Positions 7,237 through 16,157 are shown, counted from the stretch's first letter. The stretch: DNA of 64,000 nt from Halobacteriovoraceae bacterium (GCA_002713145.1 PAVS01000001.1:186001-250000), one strand, 5' to 3'. Notes: a model not told the origin generated them from the letters alone. A program made the numbers and translations.

Positions 7237-8802
7237 ATGAGCATTAATGTATTTCTCGCCTCGATGAAAATGGCGATGGCAACTTTTTTAAGTCGAATTC
7301 TTGGTCTGGTAAGAGAGCAAGTGATTGCTTTTTATTTTGGAGCTTCCGGTTTCACAGATGCTTTTCTAGTGGCTTATCGAATTCCAAACCTTCTTCGAGA
7401 TCTTTTTGCTGAAGGAGCGTTCTCCGCAGCTTTTGTTCCTTCATTTGTTGAAGCTAATTTAAAAAATAAAGAAGAGGCTAGAAAGCTTTTATGGTCACTT
7501 TTTATTTTCTTAGGGCTTGTGACATTTAGTTTTAGCTTATTAATTTTTATTTTTGCACCTGAAATTATTACTGTGTTTGCTCCCAGCTTTGTTGAAAGTT
7601 CTGAAAAATTTGAACTCACAGTATTGCTGACGAGAGTGATGTCACCCTTCTTATTCTTAGTCTCGTTAGCAGCTTTATTTATGGGGGTACTGAATTCATT
7701 GAAAATCTTTTTTATTCCCTCACTTGCGCCTGCATTTTTTAATTTAACAACCATTGCCTCGGTTCTTTTTTTCGTAAATAGATTTAGTGAACTGGGTTTG
7801 AATCCCATTCTTTCAGTTGCAGTGGGAGTGACGCTTGGGGGATTGGTACAGGCCATGGTTCAGCTCCCACTTATTTTTAAACGCGGATACGGACCTATAA
7901 GGCTTACAAAGATATTTACTCGTGAATCTAAGAAAGTCATCGTAAAGCTCGGGCCGGGTCTATTAGGTTTTGCAGCGACTCAGATTAATCTTATTGTAAA
8001 TACTATTCTTGCTTCTGGAACAGTTGTTGGAGCAGTGTCTTGGTTAAGTTTTGCCTTTCGACTTTTTCAATTGCCAGTGGGAATTTTGAGCGTATCTATT
8101 GGAAACTCAAATTTGGTATTGTTTTCTAAAGCATGGAAGGCGGGAGATAAAAAACAAGCGGTCGAACTATTACAAGGAAGTTATTTTCTTTCTTTATATC
8201 TCGTATTGCCAGCTATGATTGCGCTCATATTATGCAGTGATGAAATGATTAATGTCATTTTTGAGCGAGGAAAATTTACAGCTGACTCGACAGTCATGAC
8301 TGCTAAGGCTCTTCGTTGGTATGCTTTAGGACTTCCCTTCTATTCTCTTTATAAGATATTTGTTCCGACGTTTTATTCAATTGATCGTCAAAAGATACCT
8401 GTTTACTGTTCTATCGTAGGGATTATTTTAAATATTATTTTTTCAGTCGCTTTGGTTCCTTCCTATGGGTTTGAAATTTTGGCGGTGGGAACGACTTTAT
8501 CTATTCTTTTAAATGCTTGTGCTCAAGCTTGGATATTAAAGTCTGATTTAAACTTTGAGCTAAATTTTTATCTGAATATCCGTTTAGTGAAAATTCTTCT
8601 GAGTGGGATTACGACTTTCTTTTTAGTGTATTTTGTAAAAACTCAGATTCATTTCCTAGAATTTAATTTTTTGATACGCTGTGGCTTTTTGTTTGGATAT
8701 TTAGTCGTTATTGCTCTGTGCTACTTTGGGTTTTGCGCCGCTCTAGGAGAAAGGGAGCTATTCAAGCAAATTCTTGCGAAATTTATCCGTAAAAATTCTT
8801 GA
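7237..8802 (+). CDS. murJ: Lipid II flippase MurJ
   Basis: Inner-membrane MOP-superfamily flippase that moves lipid II to the periplasmic side for peptidoglycan synthesis. The N-terminal sequence (FLSRILGLVREQVIAFYFG, then FRIPNLLRDLFAEG-like AYRIPNLLRDLFAEGAFSAA) is highly diagnostic. About 14 hydrophobic segments cover the 521 residues, the usual size. The ribosome-binding site is weak (TTAACAT before ATG), which suggests low expression or control through the structured leader. It appears monocistronic. Confidence 0.93.
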   Translation: MSINVFLASMKMAMATFLSRILGLVREQVIAFYFGASGFTDAFLVAYRIPNLLRDLFAEGAFSAAFVPSFVEANLKNKEEARKLLWSLFIFLGLVTFSFSLLIFIFAPEIITVFAPSFVESSEKFELTVLLTRVMSPFLFLVSLAALFMGVLNSLKIFFIPSLAPAFFNLTTIASVLFFVNRFSELGLNPILSVAVGVTLGGLVQAMVQLPLIFKRGYGPIRLTKIFTRESKKVIVKLGPGLLGFAATQINLIVNTILASGTVVGAVSWLSFAFRLFQLPVGILSVSIGNSNLVLFSKAWKAGDKKQAVELLQGSYFLSLYLVLPAMIALILCSDEMINVIFERGKFTADSTVMTAKALRWYALGLPFYSLYKIFVPTFYSIDRQKIPVYCSIVGIILNIIFSVALVPSYGFEILAVGTTLSILLNACAQAWILKSDLNFELNFYLNIRLVKILLSGITTFFLVYFVKTQIHFLEFNFLIRCGFLFGYLVVIALCYFGFCAALGERELFKQILAKFIRKNS

Positions 8803-8858
8803 GTTAACGAGTTTCCCTAGTGTAGACTGTCCCCAAATTAAATAAGGATCCTGATAAT

Positions 8859-9323
8859 ATGAGAACAGATTTCAATACATTAATCGCTCTAGCGACTCAC
8901 ACGATAAATCACCTGAAGCAGGCGGACATTATTGAGTACGCGGCAGACAAACGCTCAGAGCTTATTGATGCCATGGCAACTGAGCTTGGAGTCGCTTTTT
9001 CTACTGATGAAGATATAAGAGATCAGGCTATCGAAGAGGTTGAAGAAAAATTTGGCTTAGAAGAGGTCCCTGAAGATATCACCGAATCAGAGATGTTTAA
9101 CCATGCGAGAAAAGAAATTATTAAGTCATTCCAAGGTGAGAATCTTGGAGGTCTTTATATGGTTGAATCACTTTTTAATGTGGGAAATAGAGTAAAAGAC
9201 TTCCTTCTAAATTGTGATCTTGTCGATGATGTCTATAGCTCAGATGAAGATCTTATCGAATTCGTTGTAGGTGCAATGAGAAAATTTAATCCTAGAACCG
9301 AAAATCAGGCTCAACAAGCTTAA
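8859..9323 (+). CDS. Acidic helical protein of unknown function
   Basis: A 154-residue, strongly acidic, probably all-helical cytoplasmic protein without signal peptide or membrane segments. Two halves, each with a TELG/EEKFGLEEVP-like helix-turn, suggest a DUF507-like organisation, but I am not certain of the family. AAGGATCC lies about 10 nt before the ATG. A strong terminator follows, so the gene is a single transcription unit. Clean composition and a family-like length make it a real gene. Confidence 0.6.
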   Translation: MRTDFNTLIALATHTINHLKQADIIEYAADKRSELIDAMATELGVAFSTDEDIRDQAIEEVEEKFGLEEVPEDITESEMFNHARKEIIKSFQGENLGGLYMVESLFNVGNRVKDFLLNCDLVDDVYSSDEDLIEFVVGAMRKFNPRTENQAQQA

Positions 9324-9350
9324 TTAAACGAAATACAATTTCATATACTT

Positions 9351-9377
9351 AGCCCCTCTTTTTTGAGGGGCTTTTTT
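9351..9377 (+). terminator. Rho-independent terminator
   Basis: AGCCCCTC-TTTTTT-GAGGGGCT (8-bp stem) runs directly into six T. It ends the 8859-9323 transcript. Confidence 0.92.
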
Positions 9378-9470
9378 GTTATTTCAATTATTTAAGATTA
9401 AACCTCTCATGTTTTTTCACATATCAACCGATACTCCGATAGAGATGTCATAATTTTTTAGGAGGGCATT

Positions 9471-10331
9471 TTGAGTTTAAGTATTTTTACTAGGTTTGTC
9501 TTAGTTGCAGGTTTAATCACCAGTCATATTGCCTTCTCGCAAGAGGTTGATCTTGGAGTGCATGGCAGCCAGTGTTTTAGAATAGGAGGTGTGCCAACAG
9601 TGACAGCTCCTGATGAGGATGGCTGTGTTGTTCATGGTTGTAGTGCTGGAGGTCCGACTCATAGAGTTTGTAATCGTGAAGAAAAAGAAAGTGATCATGA
9701 ATTTGATCTGGCAGTTCATAGTAGCCAATGCTTTAGGGCCGAAGGTGTGCCAACAGTGACCGCTCCTGATGAAGATGGCTGTGTTGTTCATGGTTGTAGT
9801 GCTGGAGGACCAACCCATAGAGTTTGTAATCCCCTCAGTAAATCTACTGAGGAAGAAGGCACAAACGTATCCCTATCATGGATGGGAAATCAAAGGGTCG
9901 TTAGAATTGAAACAGATCCAAGTGAGCAGGGATATATTGAGACTTGCTCGAGGGCAGGTGGATTTATATCAAGAATACCACTAGAGGGTGAAAGAAGAAC
10001 TGAAGTAAATGTAAGAGAGGGAGTTGTTCAAGCAACCATAGAATCATGTGAGTATATGATTTGTGCTCTAGATTCTGGGGTGTCTGCGATTGCGGGGCGA
10101 AGAATTTGCATAAATACTGTGGTTGAAAATGAGCAAACCAACAGCGGTGCTGGAAGAGCTATTTCTTGTGTGAGAGGTGATGACGAGCACACAATTATCT
10201 GTGGAGATGAAACATACTCTAAAACCTGTGAAGATCAGGCAAATAATGAGCTTGATATTTCCGTACAACCGGCAAAAACTTCCGGTTCGAGAAATGTTCA
10301 GCCAGGAGCAAGAGTTATAGTTAGCCCGTAG
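9471..10331 (+). CDS. Secreted cysteine-rich repeat protein
   Basis: TTG start behind GGAGGG. The signal peptide is cleaved near AFS-QE. Residues 27-68 and 79-120 are two near-identical 42-residue repeats, each ending with DGCVVHGCSAGGPTHRVCN and holding four Cys. Residues about 130-215 form a different cysteine domain (EGERRTEVNVREG, then CEYMIC, then GRRIC), which recurs in the next gene. The remaining C-terminus has paired Cys (CVRGDDEHTIICGD, KTCED). It is likely disulfide-bonded in the periplasm or outside the cell. Function is unknown. Confidence 0.7.
   Translation: MSLSIFTRFVLVAGLITSHIAFSQEVDLGVHGSQCFRIGGVPTVTAPDEDGCVVHGCSAGGPTHRVCNREEKESDHEFDLAVHSSQCFRAEGVPTVTAPDEDGCVVHGCSAGGPTHRVCNPLSKSTEEEGTNVSLSWMGNQRVVRIETDPSEQGYIETCSRAGGFISRIPLEGERRTEVNVREGVVQATIESCEYMICALDSGVSAIAGRRICINTVVENEQTNSGAGRAISCVRGDDEHTIICGDETYSKTCEDQANNELDISVQPAKTSGSRNVQPGARVIVSP
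9549..9830 (+). repeat. Two direct repeats of 126 bp within a coding region
   Basis: 9549-9674 and 9705-9830 encode the same 42-residue module. The copies differ at few positions, many of them silent, and are separated by 30 bp. The similarity at DNA level points to recent duplication or gene conversion. Confidence 0.9.
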
Positions 10332-10411
10332 GTGGGAATTTTTTCCGACTCAAAGGCTTTTGTTTAATGGTTTATAATGAAGTAGGACAGTAAACCTCAA
10401 AAGGTGAAAAA

Positions 10412-12376
10412 ATGGTTAAGGGAACTCGTTTTTTAATTTTAATCTTATTACTCACGCTTAGCGTGCCGGTGATAGCGGCGGAAAGTGTGACGTTGGATGC
10501 GACCACAAGAAGGATCATGGATCTTTGTCGCGAACTCAACGGAACTAGAACGACTCAAGCTATTCCTGGTGAACCAGAAGAGGGGCGTCGAGTCGAAGTT
10601 TCTAATAGAGGTGATCTACGAATAGAAACATGGGAAAAATGTGAAACGAGTCTTTGCTATATCAATACAGCAGATGTCGGGTCTGTCGACTTCAACGATA
10701 TCAGAAGCTTTGAAGATGAAATGATCAGCGTGGAATCACAAAGTGCCAGTGGTGCAGTTGCAAGAGGAAGAACTTGTACAACAACTGTAAGAGAAATTCG
10801 AGAGACCGTAAGAAGAGATGGTGATGATCGAGGAGATCGTGATCGCGATGGAGGGGGCTCAGGAAGTGGCGGAGTCTCAGTCGAGATTGATGGAAGAATA
10901 TTTAGGTGCGATACAACCTCTGATCCAGAAGAGTGTCTAAGAATTAAAAATCGCTCCCTAGGGGGATGGGTTTTAGTTCGTGGTGGACTAGATGGAAGTG
11001 GTCGTAGAATTTATATCGCTAGACGTAGTGGAAGTGGTGACACTGACGGACGTATCGGGACCGATATAGATTGGGATATCGATGGAAGAGGAAATGGTGC
11101 TAATATCCGTTTTGTAAACGGTAGGTACGTTATTGGCGGACATAGATGTGCTGTTTCAGAAAGTAGAAGATCTTGTTTAAGAAGATTGGAAAGAGAAGGG
11201 CTAATCGGTGTTAGTGGCTCTGGTGAAATTATTATTGATTGTGCTACCTGTGGCTCTCGTATTAGTAGTCGAGGTTCTGGAGGAACTATCCTTCAAGGAA
11301 TCGCAGAAATAACAGGTGCACTTGCGCCACCACTTTTTGGATACCTTGGCGTGAGAGCAAATGCTCGTGCATTTGAAAACTCTAACGTCGCTTGGGCCGG
11401 TGCCGCCGCAACTGGATTTGAGCAATGTCAAATTATGCAAACAAGCTATGTTCAAAACACATATGATTATCTTTCGGGTAATGAACTACCTGATAGAAAC
11501 GTGCTACCTCCTGAATGTAATGGCTATCAACTAAATGGATTTGCCGGAATGGGTGGTATGTTTGGTAATGGAGTGGGAGGTTTTGGAAATGTGTGGGGGG
11601 GCGCTGGTTACTCACCACAATTTATGGCGGCAATGTATGGACCCGGTGGTGGATTTAATCCTTATTTAAATGTTACTGGTGGTTATGGAATTGGTAATCC
11701 GTATGCTGGGATGGGATACAATCCGTATGCTGGATTTGGACTGCAAGGTAATTTAAATCTAAACAGTCTTTTAGGCCTTCCACCGAATGGAATAAGCTTT
11801 AATGGTGGACTTAATTCTGGAATGTACTCTGGATATCCAGGTGGATTTAATGGCGGATTTAACGGTGGCTTAAATGGAGGCTTCACAGGATTTCCTGGTG
11901 GATTTAATGGAGCAGCTTATAGCCCAATGACTTGTTTTAGAGCACCTTGCCCTGGTGGTTTTAACGGCGGATTTAATGGTGGATTCAACGGCGGATTCAA
12001 CGGAGGTTATAGACCAGGTTGGGGAAATAACGCGACAACAGCTCCCTGGGGTGGTGCTACTGCTTGGGGAGGAGTTCAATATCCTAACAATGGCGGAGGC
12101 TATTGGAATGGATCTGGAGGATATAATAACGGAAGTGTGAACGGTAACGGGTGGTTTCAAGTTCAAAACGCTCAGTCGTTTAATAATCAAGCTTTCCAAG
12201 CGGGATCATTTAATCAGCAGATAGCGCTTCAAAATCAAGCAGGACAAGCTGCCTTTAATACCCAGTATGGAGGGGGAGGAAACTTCGGTTATGCTCCATT
12301 CGCTCCAAGTAATGCTGGATTCTCCTTATCTGGAGGGTTTGGGCTTGGAACAGGATTTGGTTTTAACGGATTCTAG
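10412..12376 (+). CDS. Secreted glycine/asparagine-rich protein with N-terminal cysteine domain
   Basis: 654 residues. The signal peptide is cleaved near VIA-AE. A cysteine domain at about residues 35-130 (EEGRRVEVSNRGDLR, CETSLC, ARGRTCTTTV) resembles the C-terminal domain of the previous protein. An Arg/Asp/Gly-rich linker follows, then two CD/CATC-type cysteine blocks with an ADAM-like density of Gly. The last 300 residues are Gly/Asn/Phe/Tyr low-complexity sequence with GGFNGGFN repeats. It is probably an extracellular or surface structural protein. AAAAGGTGAAAAA is the ribosome-binding site, and a TATAAT at 10373-10378 may be its own -10 box. A terminator follows. Confidence 0.7.
   Translation: MVKGTRFLILILLLTLSVPVIAAESVTLDATTRRIMDLCRELNGTRTTQAIPGEPEEGRRVEVSNRGDLRIETWEKCETSLCYINTADVGSVDFNDIRSFEDEMISVESQSASGAVARGRTCTTTVREIRETVRRDGDDRGDRDRDGGGSGSGGVSVEIDGRIFRCDTTSDPEECLRIKNRSLGGWVLVRGGLDGSGRRIYIARRSGSGDTDGRIGTDIDWDIDGRGNGANIRFVNGRYVIGGHRCAVSESRRSCLRRLEREGLIGVSGSGEIIIDCATCGSRISSRGSGGTILQGIAEITGALAPPLFGYLGVRANARAFENSNVAWAGAAATGFEQCQIMQTSYVQNTYDYLSGNELPDRNVLPPECNGYQLNGFAGMGGMFGNGVGGFGNVWGGAGYSPQFMAAMYGPGGGFNPYLNVTGGYGIGNPYAGMGYNPYAGFGLQGNLNLNSLLGLPPNGISFNGGLNSGMYSGYPGGFNGGFNGGLNGGFTGFPGGFNGAAYSPMTCFRAPCPGGFNGGFNGGFNGGFNGGYRPGWGNNATTAPWGGATAWGGVQYPNNGGGYWNGSGGYNNGSVNGNGWFQVQNAQSFNNQAFQAGSFNQQIALQNQAGQAAFNTQYGGGGNFGYAPFAPSNAGFSLSGGFGLGTGFGFNGF
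11840..12007 (+). repeat. GGFNGGFN-type low-complexity coding repeat
   Basis: Tandem 12-bp units (GGTGGATTTAAT with silent variation) encode runs of Gly-Gly-Phe-Asn. They are interrupted once by a segment containing TCFRAPCPGG. Codon variation between units argues for selection on the protein rather than very recent slippage. Confidence 0.8.
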
Positions 12377-12409
12377 AAATAAATAAAAATAATAATGAGA
12401 GTTTTATAG

Positions 12410-12436
12410 AGGGAGCTTTTTAGCTCCCTTTTTTTT
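12410..12436 (+). terminator. Rho-independent terminator
   Basis: AGGGAGCT-TTTT-AGCTCCCT is followed by a run of eight T. It ends the gene for the glycine-rich secreted protein. Confidence 0.92.
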
Positions 12437-12437
12437 G

Positions 12438-12455
12438 GAAACGCTATCGCGTTTC
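12438..12455. terminator. Hairpin downstream of the 12461 gene
   Basis: A 7-bp inverted repeat GAAACGC-TATC-GCGTTTC lies 6 nt past the stop of the minus-strand gene. It has no T-tract on that strand. It may stabilise or terminate that transcript, with the neighbouring plus-strand terminator back to back. Confidence 0.35.
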
Positions 12456-12460
12456 TGAGA

Positions 12461-12874
12461 TTACTTCCCGTGGACAAGCAGTTTAATTTCGTGTTGAAAA
12501 AGAACTTCAATTTTGTCATCAACCAAATTTTGAACAATACCAGGTCCAAAGCTTTTGTGATCTAAAATATCCCCAACATTAAAAGTCTCGCGGATAGTAT
12601 ACTTAATAGATTTACCTGCGGCTTTTCCCATCTCTTCAATCCAAAGATCGTTAACTGATATAGCTTTCTTTCTTTTTCTAGTTGTCGTTGCTGATGACTT
12701 AACTCTTTTGCTTTTTGTTGCAGGGTCTTTATACATGTGAACAGCTTGGCACGTATTGCATTTTACTTTGCCTATCGTGTGAGTGTCTTTCATGGCAACA
12801 ATTGTGTGGCCAAGAGGAAGCTTACACTTTCCACAGTAAGAGAGAACTTCTTTACCAGCTGAATACGATGTCAT
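12461..12874 (-). CDS. Zinc-ribbon protein with C-terminal SH3/Tudor-like domain
   Basis: 137 residues. An N-terminal ribbon has two Cys pairs (CGKC at residues 14-17 and CNTC near 39-42). A basic Ser/Thr/Lys/Arg linker follows. The C-terminal module FNVGDILDHKSFGPGIVQNL resembles the small beta-barrels at the ends of UvrD/PcrA and CarD-like proteins, which contact RNA polymerase or nucleic acid. A nucleic-acid or transcription role is inferred. AAAGGAAATTAA precedes the ATG. Monocistronic. Confidence 0.6.
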   Translation of the reverse strand: MTSYSAGKEVLSYCGKCKLPLGHTIVAMKDTHTIGKVKCNTCQAVHMYKDPATKSKRVKSSATTTRKRKKAISVNDLWIEEMGKAAGKSIKYTIRETFNVGDILDHKSFGPGIVQNLVDDKIEVLFQHEIKLLVHGK

Positions 12875-12973
12875 TTAATTTCCTTTAGATTCCATTGGAT
12901 AAATAAGGCGGTTTTTCAAATCTTTTCTAAATCTTTAAAGCTGCGCTATACTCTCAATGGGAGAAATCGGATT

Positions 12974-14932
12974 TTGAAAGATAATAAAACCTCGAAGATA
13001 TTAGCAAATTCGGAGGCTTACGACAAGTCTAGGGACAAGGCTAAACCCATTGAGAGACTTGATCGCGAAAAGCTTTTGGCCAAGGCTAATACACTGCCCA
13101 AATCCCCGGGTTGCTATTTAATGCAGGGAAAACTAGGTGAAATCTTATACGTTGGGAAGGCAAAAAACCTAAAAAGCCGAGTTACAAGTTATTTTAATAA
13201 TTCAGATAAAAATCCAAAGACTCAAATACTTGTTTCTCATATCAAAAATTTCGAGTTTTTTCTGACTAACTCAGATGCTGAATCCTATGTCCTTGAGAAC
13301 AATCTCATAAAAGAATATAAGCCAAAGTACAATATCAGACTCAAAGACGATAAGAGTTATCCCTACCTTGGAGTCGATTGGAATGATAAGTTTCCAAGAC
13401 TACTTTATTTAAGGAGACCTAAAAAAAGAAAAAATTTGGAACTTTTTGGTCCCTTTCCTCACGGATATAACGTTTCTTATATACTTCGAATTTTAACCAA
13501 GTCTTTCGCTCTTAGAGATTGCTCCAATCATGAATTTAAAAATAGAACTACGCCTTGTATTCTTTATCAGATGAATCAATGCACGGCTCCCTGTGTGAAC
13601 AAAATTTCCAAAGAGGAGTATCATTCTGATTTGAATGCTGCGATCGATTTTTTTAAAAATAGGAAAAAAGTAGAAAATTCGATCAGTCTTCTTACTGATA
13701 AAATGATGGTCCTTGCAGAAGAGGAAATGTTTGAATATGCGGCTCAACTTCGAGATCATATCGAAGAGTTAACTGACTTTGCAGAAAAGTCTTTCGAGCA
13801 AAATGTAGAGTCATTGAGTGATTCGAACGTGGATGTGATAGCTTATCATGTGGGCGAGCAGGAAATAGACATAAGTATTTATCTCATTCGCCAAGGAAAT
13901 CTTTTGGGCCAAAAGAATTTTCACTTTCTTATGGATGATCTTTTAGATGATGTGGAAAGTGAAGTTTCATTGGCAGTTCTTCAATACTATGGTCAAAATA
14001 GTGAAGTTATTCCTTCCAAGATAATTACTATGCTTCCAAGTCAAGGAGCAAAAGAATTACAAGAAGCTCTTTCTCAAATGCACGGTGAAGGACTCAAGAT
14101 TCGAGTCTTCGGTCAGACAAAGAAATATGAATCACTTTTAGGAGCCACCCGTGAGCATGCTGAACAATGCCAAAAAGTGAGAATTAAAAATCAAGACTCT
14201 GTCTATGTGGGGCTCAATAAACTTAAAGACCTTTTGAAATTGAAAGATCGCCCAAAGAATTTGGAATGCTATGATATTGCTATTTGGCAGGGAAAATCGC
14301 CCACTGCTGCCCAAATTGTCTTTTTTGAAGGAAAGCCGGATCGAGCTCAGTATCGACATTATCATTTAGAAGAAAGACCGGAAGGTAATAATGACTTTGC
14401 TATGATGGATGAAGTGTTTAGAAGGCGCTTAAAATATGGGAATCTTCCCGATGTTTTTATCGTGGATGGGGGAGTCGCGCAGGTCAATACAGTGGCAAAA
14501 GTTTTAGATGAGCTAGAATTAAATATTCCCGTAGTAGGAATAGCAAAGGCCAGAGATTTGAAAGCTCCCGGGGGATTTCGTTCGTCAAAAGTTCAATCAA
14601 GTGATGAGCGTCTAGTTATAAAAGGAAGATCAAATCCATTTATTTTAGCTAAATGTCCTCCTCTTTTAAGAACAATTGTCTCTATGCGAGATGAAGCTCA
14701 TAGGTTCTCACGACGTCTTCATCATAAAGCTGAAAAGAAACGTGTTTTAAAATCATGGGTGGATGAAGTTAAAGGGTTAAATACTGAAATTAGAAAGCAA
14801 ATACTTAAGAATAATAGCTATACTCTTGAGGAGCTTAGTGAATTTAGTGAAAAAGAATTGAGTGATTGCTTAGAGATAAATTCAAAGCATGCAAACGCCG
14901 TTTATCAGTATTTGCATGCTTTAAATAATTAA
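12974..14932 (+). CDS. uvrC: Excinuclease ABC subunit C
   Basis: Makes both incisions in nucleotide excision repair with UvrB. The N-terminal GIY-YIG nuclease is seen in PGCYLMQGKLGEILYVGKAK. A Cys cluster follows (CSNHEF...CILYQMNQCTAPC). The UVR motif that binds UvrB lies near residues 230-265, and the RNase H-like C-terminal nuclease follows (LECYDIAIWQGKSP, then VDGG). The tandem helix-hairpin-helix region is present but degenerate. 652 residues is normal or slightly long. TTG start behind GGAGAAA; the N-terminal 35 residues are a charged extension. Its stop overlaps the convergent gene by 4 bp. Confidence 0.93.
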   Translation: MKDNKTSKILANSEAYDKSRDKAKPIERLDREKLLAKANTLPKSPGCYLMQGKLGEILYVGKAKNLKSRVTSYFNNSDKNPKTQILVSHIKNFEFFLTNSDAESYVLENNLIKEYKPKYNIRLKDDKSYPYLGVDWNDKFPRLLYLRRPKKRKNLELFGPFPHGYNVSYILRILTKSFALRDCSNHEFKNRTTPCILYQMNQCTAPCVNKISKEEYHSDLNAAIDFFKNRKKVENSISLLTDKMMVLAEEEMFEYAAQLRDHIEELTDFAEKSFEQNVESLSDSNVDVIAYHVGEQEIDISIYLIRQGNLLGQKNFHFLMDDLLDDVESEVSLAVLQYYGQNSEVIPSKIITMLPSQGAKELQEALSQMHGEGLKIRVFGQTKKYESLLGATREHAEQCQKVRIKNQDSVYVGLNKLKDLLKLKDRPKNLECYDIAIWQGKSPTAAQIVFFEGKPDRAQYRHYHLEERPEGNNDFAMMDEVFRRRLKYGNLPDVFIVDGGVAQVNTVAKVLDELELNIPVVGIAKARDLKAPGGFRSSKVQSSDERLVIKGRSNPFILAKCPPLLRTIVSMRDEAHRFSRRLHHKAEKKRVLKSWVDEVKGLNTEIRKQILKNNSYTLEELSEFSEKELSDCLEINSKHANAVYQYLHALNN

Positions 14933-15141
14933 TTCAAGACGTGAATGACTTTTCGGTTTCCTTCGCCACAATCGATACACCTTGCGGTTTCCTGGACGAT
15001 AAGATTCTTATAGTCGGGCAAGTGGCTCAGCAGTAGCTTTGATCCGCATATGCGACAATGTCCCATAATTTTTTGAACATTCTCCGCTGTTCCCCAGTAC
15101 TCTTCAAACTTCTCAAATTTAAAATCCATTTCCTTAGACAT
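14929..15141 (-). CDS. Small zinc-ribbon protein
   Basis: 70 residues with two Cys pairs, CRIC (about 29-32) and CIDC (about 54-57), making a single treble-clef or ribbon metal site. The N-terminus is acidic and helical. GGGAGG lies 7 nt before the ATG. The function is unknown; similar small ribbons are often regulators or RNA-binding proteins. It overlaps the uvrC stop tail to tail. Confidence 0.6.
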   Translation of the reverse strand: MSKEMDFKFEKFEEYWGTAENVQKIMGHCRICGSKLLLSHLPDYKNLIVQETARCIDCGEGNRKVIHVLN

Positions 15142-15251
15142 GCAGTTGCCTCCCAGATACTTAGCTTATCGGGACGAGATCAACTGGCTTAAATTCCGAA
15201 AGCTTTAAATTTAGACTAGGAAATTAGTGTCTGTTTAGGTAGATACTAGGC

Positions 15252-16112
15252 ATGGAAAACCCCTATAAAGATGCCCTGCGTAGACTTCGGGCAAAGGATT
15301 CACCCTCAAAAGTCTTTGAGCCCCTATGGAGCTATAAAAGCTCTACAGAGCCTCTGAGAGACCAACTAGAGGATGAAATTGCAGAAGTAGAAGGTGAAGT
15401 CTCAGATCAAGCGGAAGATACGGTAGAAAATTTAGAAAAAAATGCCATAACTGAGAAAACAAAAATTCTTGACTCTCTTTATCAGTTTAGTGATGAGAAG
15501 TTGGCAAATCGAGAGGAATTCGAATTTCCAGGGGGATCACTAAGTAAAAAGGATAAGGGAGCTAGAGTGCTGTCTAAAGGCTCTGAAGATATATCAGCGC
15601 TCAAGAAAGATGATATCCTGGCCCTCGCTAGAAGGGTGTCTGAGCAAGCAGAGACAATACATAAAGATCACTTAAATAGACTCACTGAATGCCAAGTCCT
15701 TTTTGTGTCAGACTCCTCTACAGGAGAGATGGAGCCTAACAACCTTTTTGAGTGCTTTTTTAAATCCCACGTTGCTGAGCTTTTTCAAAGAATGGTGAGT
15801 GCAATGAAGCTTAACGAAACTTGGATGCTAACAGAGGTGGGGGACAAGACAATTGAGCAATTAGCACAGGAAGTTCTTTTCTATAAGCCCACGATCATTA
15901 TGACCTTAGGAGCTGGTCCAACTCAATTTCTTTTAGGAACCGAGAGCCGACTAAAAAATATTCATGGTCAATTTTTTCAGGTCGAGCAAGGCGAATATCA
16001 AGGAAAACTTATGCCTTTATTCTCACCTAAGTTATTGAGTACAGCTCCAAATATGAAGAAAACGGCATGGACGGACATGCAAAAAGTCATGACTGAATTA
16101 AAGCTTTTGTAA
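15252..16112 (+). CDS. Uracil-DNA glycosylase-superfamily-like protein, probably inactive
   Basis: The 286-residue product has an acidic, coiled-coil-prone N-terminal half (to about residue 120). The C-terminal half is laid out like family 4/5 uracil-DNA glycosylases: LFVSDSS at the position of the GExPG loop, then IIMTLGAGPTQFLLG and LKNIHGQFF. FSPKLLSTAPNMKKTAW stands where HPSxLLRxPxxKxxxW is usual. The catalytic GE-PG block, the Fe-S cysteines and the HPS histidine are all missing. This suggests a binding-only or repurposed fold. The assignment rests on motif spacing only. Confidence 0.5.
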   Translation: MENPYKDALRRLRAKDSPSKVFEPLWSYKSSTEPLRDQLEDEIAEVEGEVSDQAEDTVENLEKNAITEKTKILDSLYQFSDEKLANREEFEFPGGSLSKKDKGARVLSKGSEDISALKKDDILALARRVSEQAETIHKDHLNRLTECQVLFVSDSSTGEMEPNNLFECFFKSHVAELFQRMVSAMKLNETWMLTEVGDKTIEQLAQEVLFYKPTIIMTLGAGPTQFLLGTESRLKNIHGQFFQVEQGEYQGKLMPLFSPKLLSTAPNMKKTAWTDMQKVMTELKLL

Positions 16113-16157
16113 TTTCGCTTAATTGTACTAAAATAATAAGGAGTCCAAGGATGGGAT

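Noticed and set aside
7374-7856. Long open frame antisense to murJ (about 160 codons)
   Set aside because: It mirrors the murJ frame, has a Lys/Ser/Asn-rich composition without family features, and lacks a ribosome-binding site. murJ is certain on the other strand.
9513-9818. Antisense open frame with repeated segments opposite the cysteine-rich protein
   Set aside because: Its repeats simply reflect the duplicated coding module on the plus strand.
11840-12007. Possible CRISPR-like array because of short regular repeats
   Set aside because: Units are 12-bp in-frame coding repeats with no unique spacers of constant length, no leader and no cas genes.
11683-12199. Open frames (Pro/Leu-rich and Ser/Thr-rich) antisense to the glycine-rich gene
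   Set aside because: They are by-products of the GGFN codon repeats; no start signals and no independent composition.
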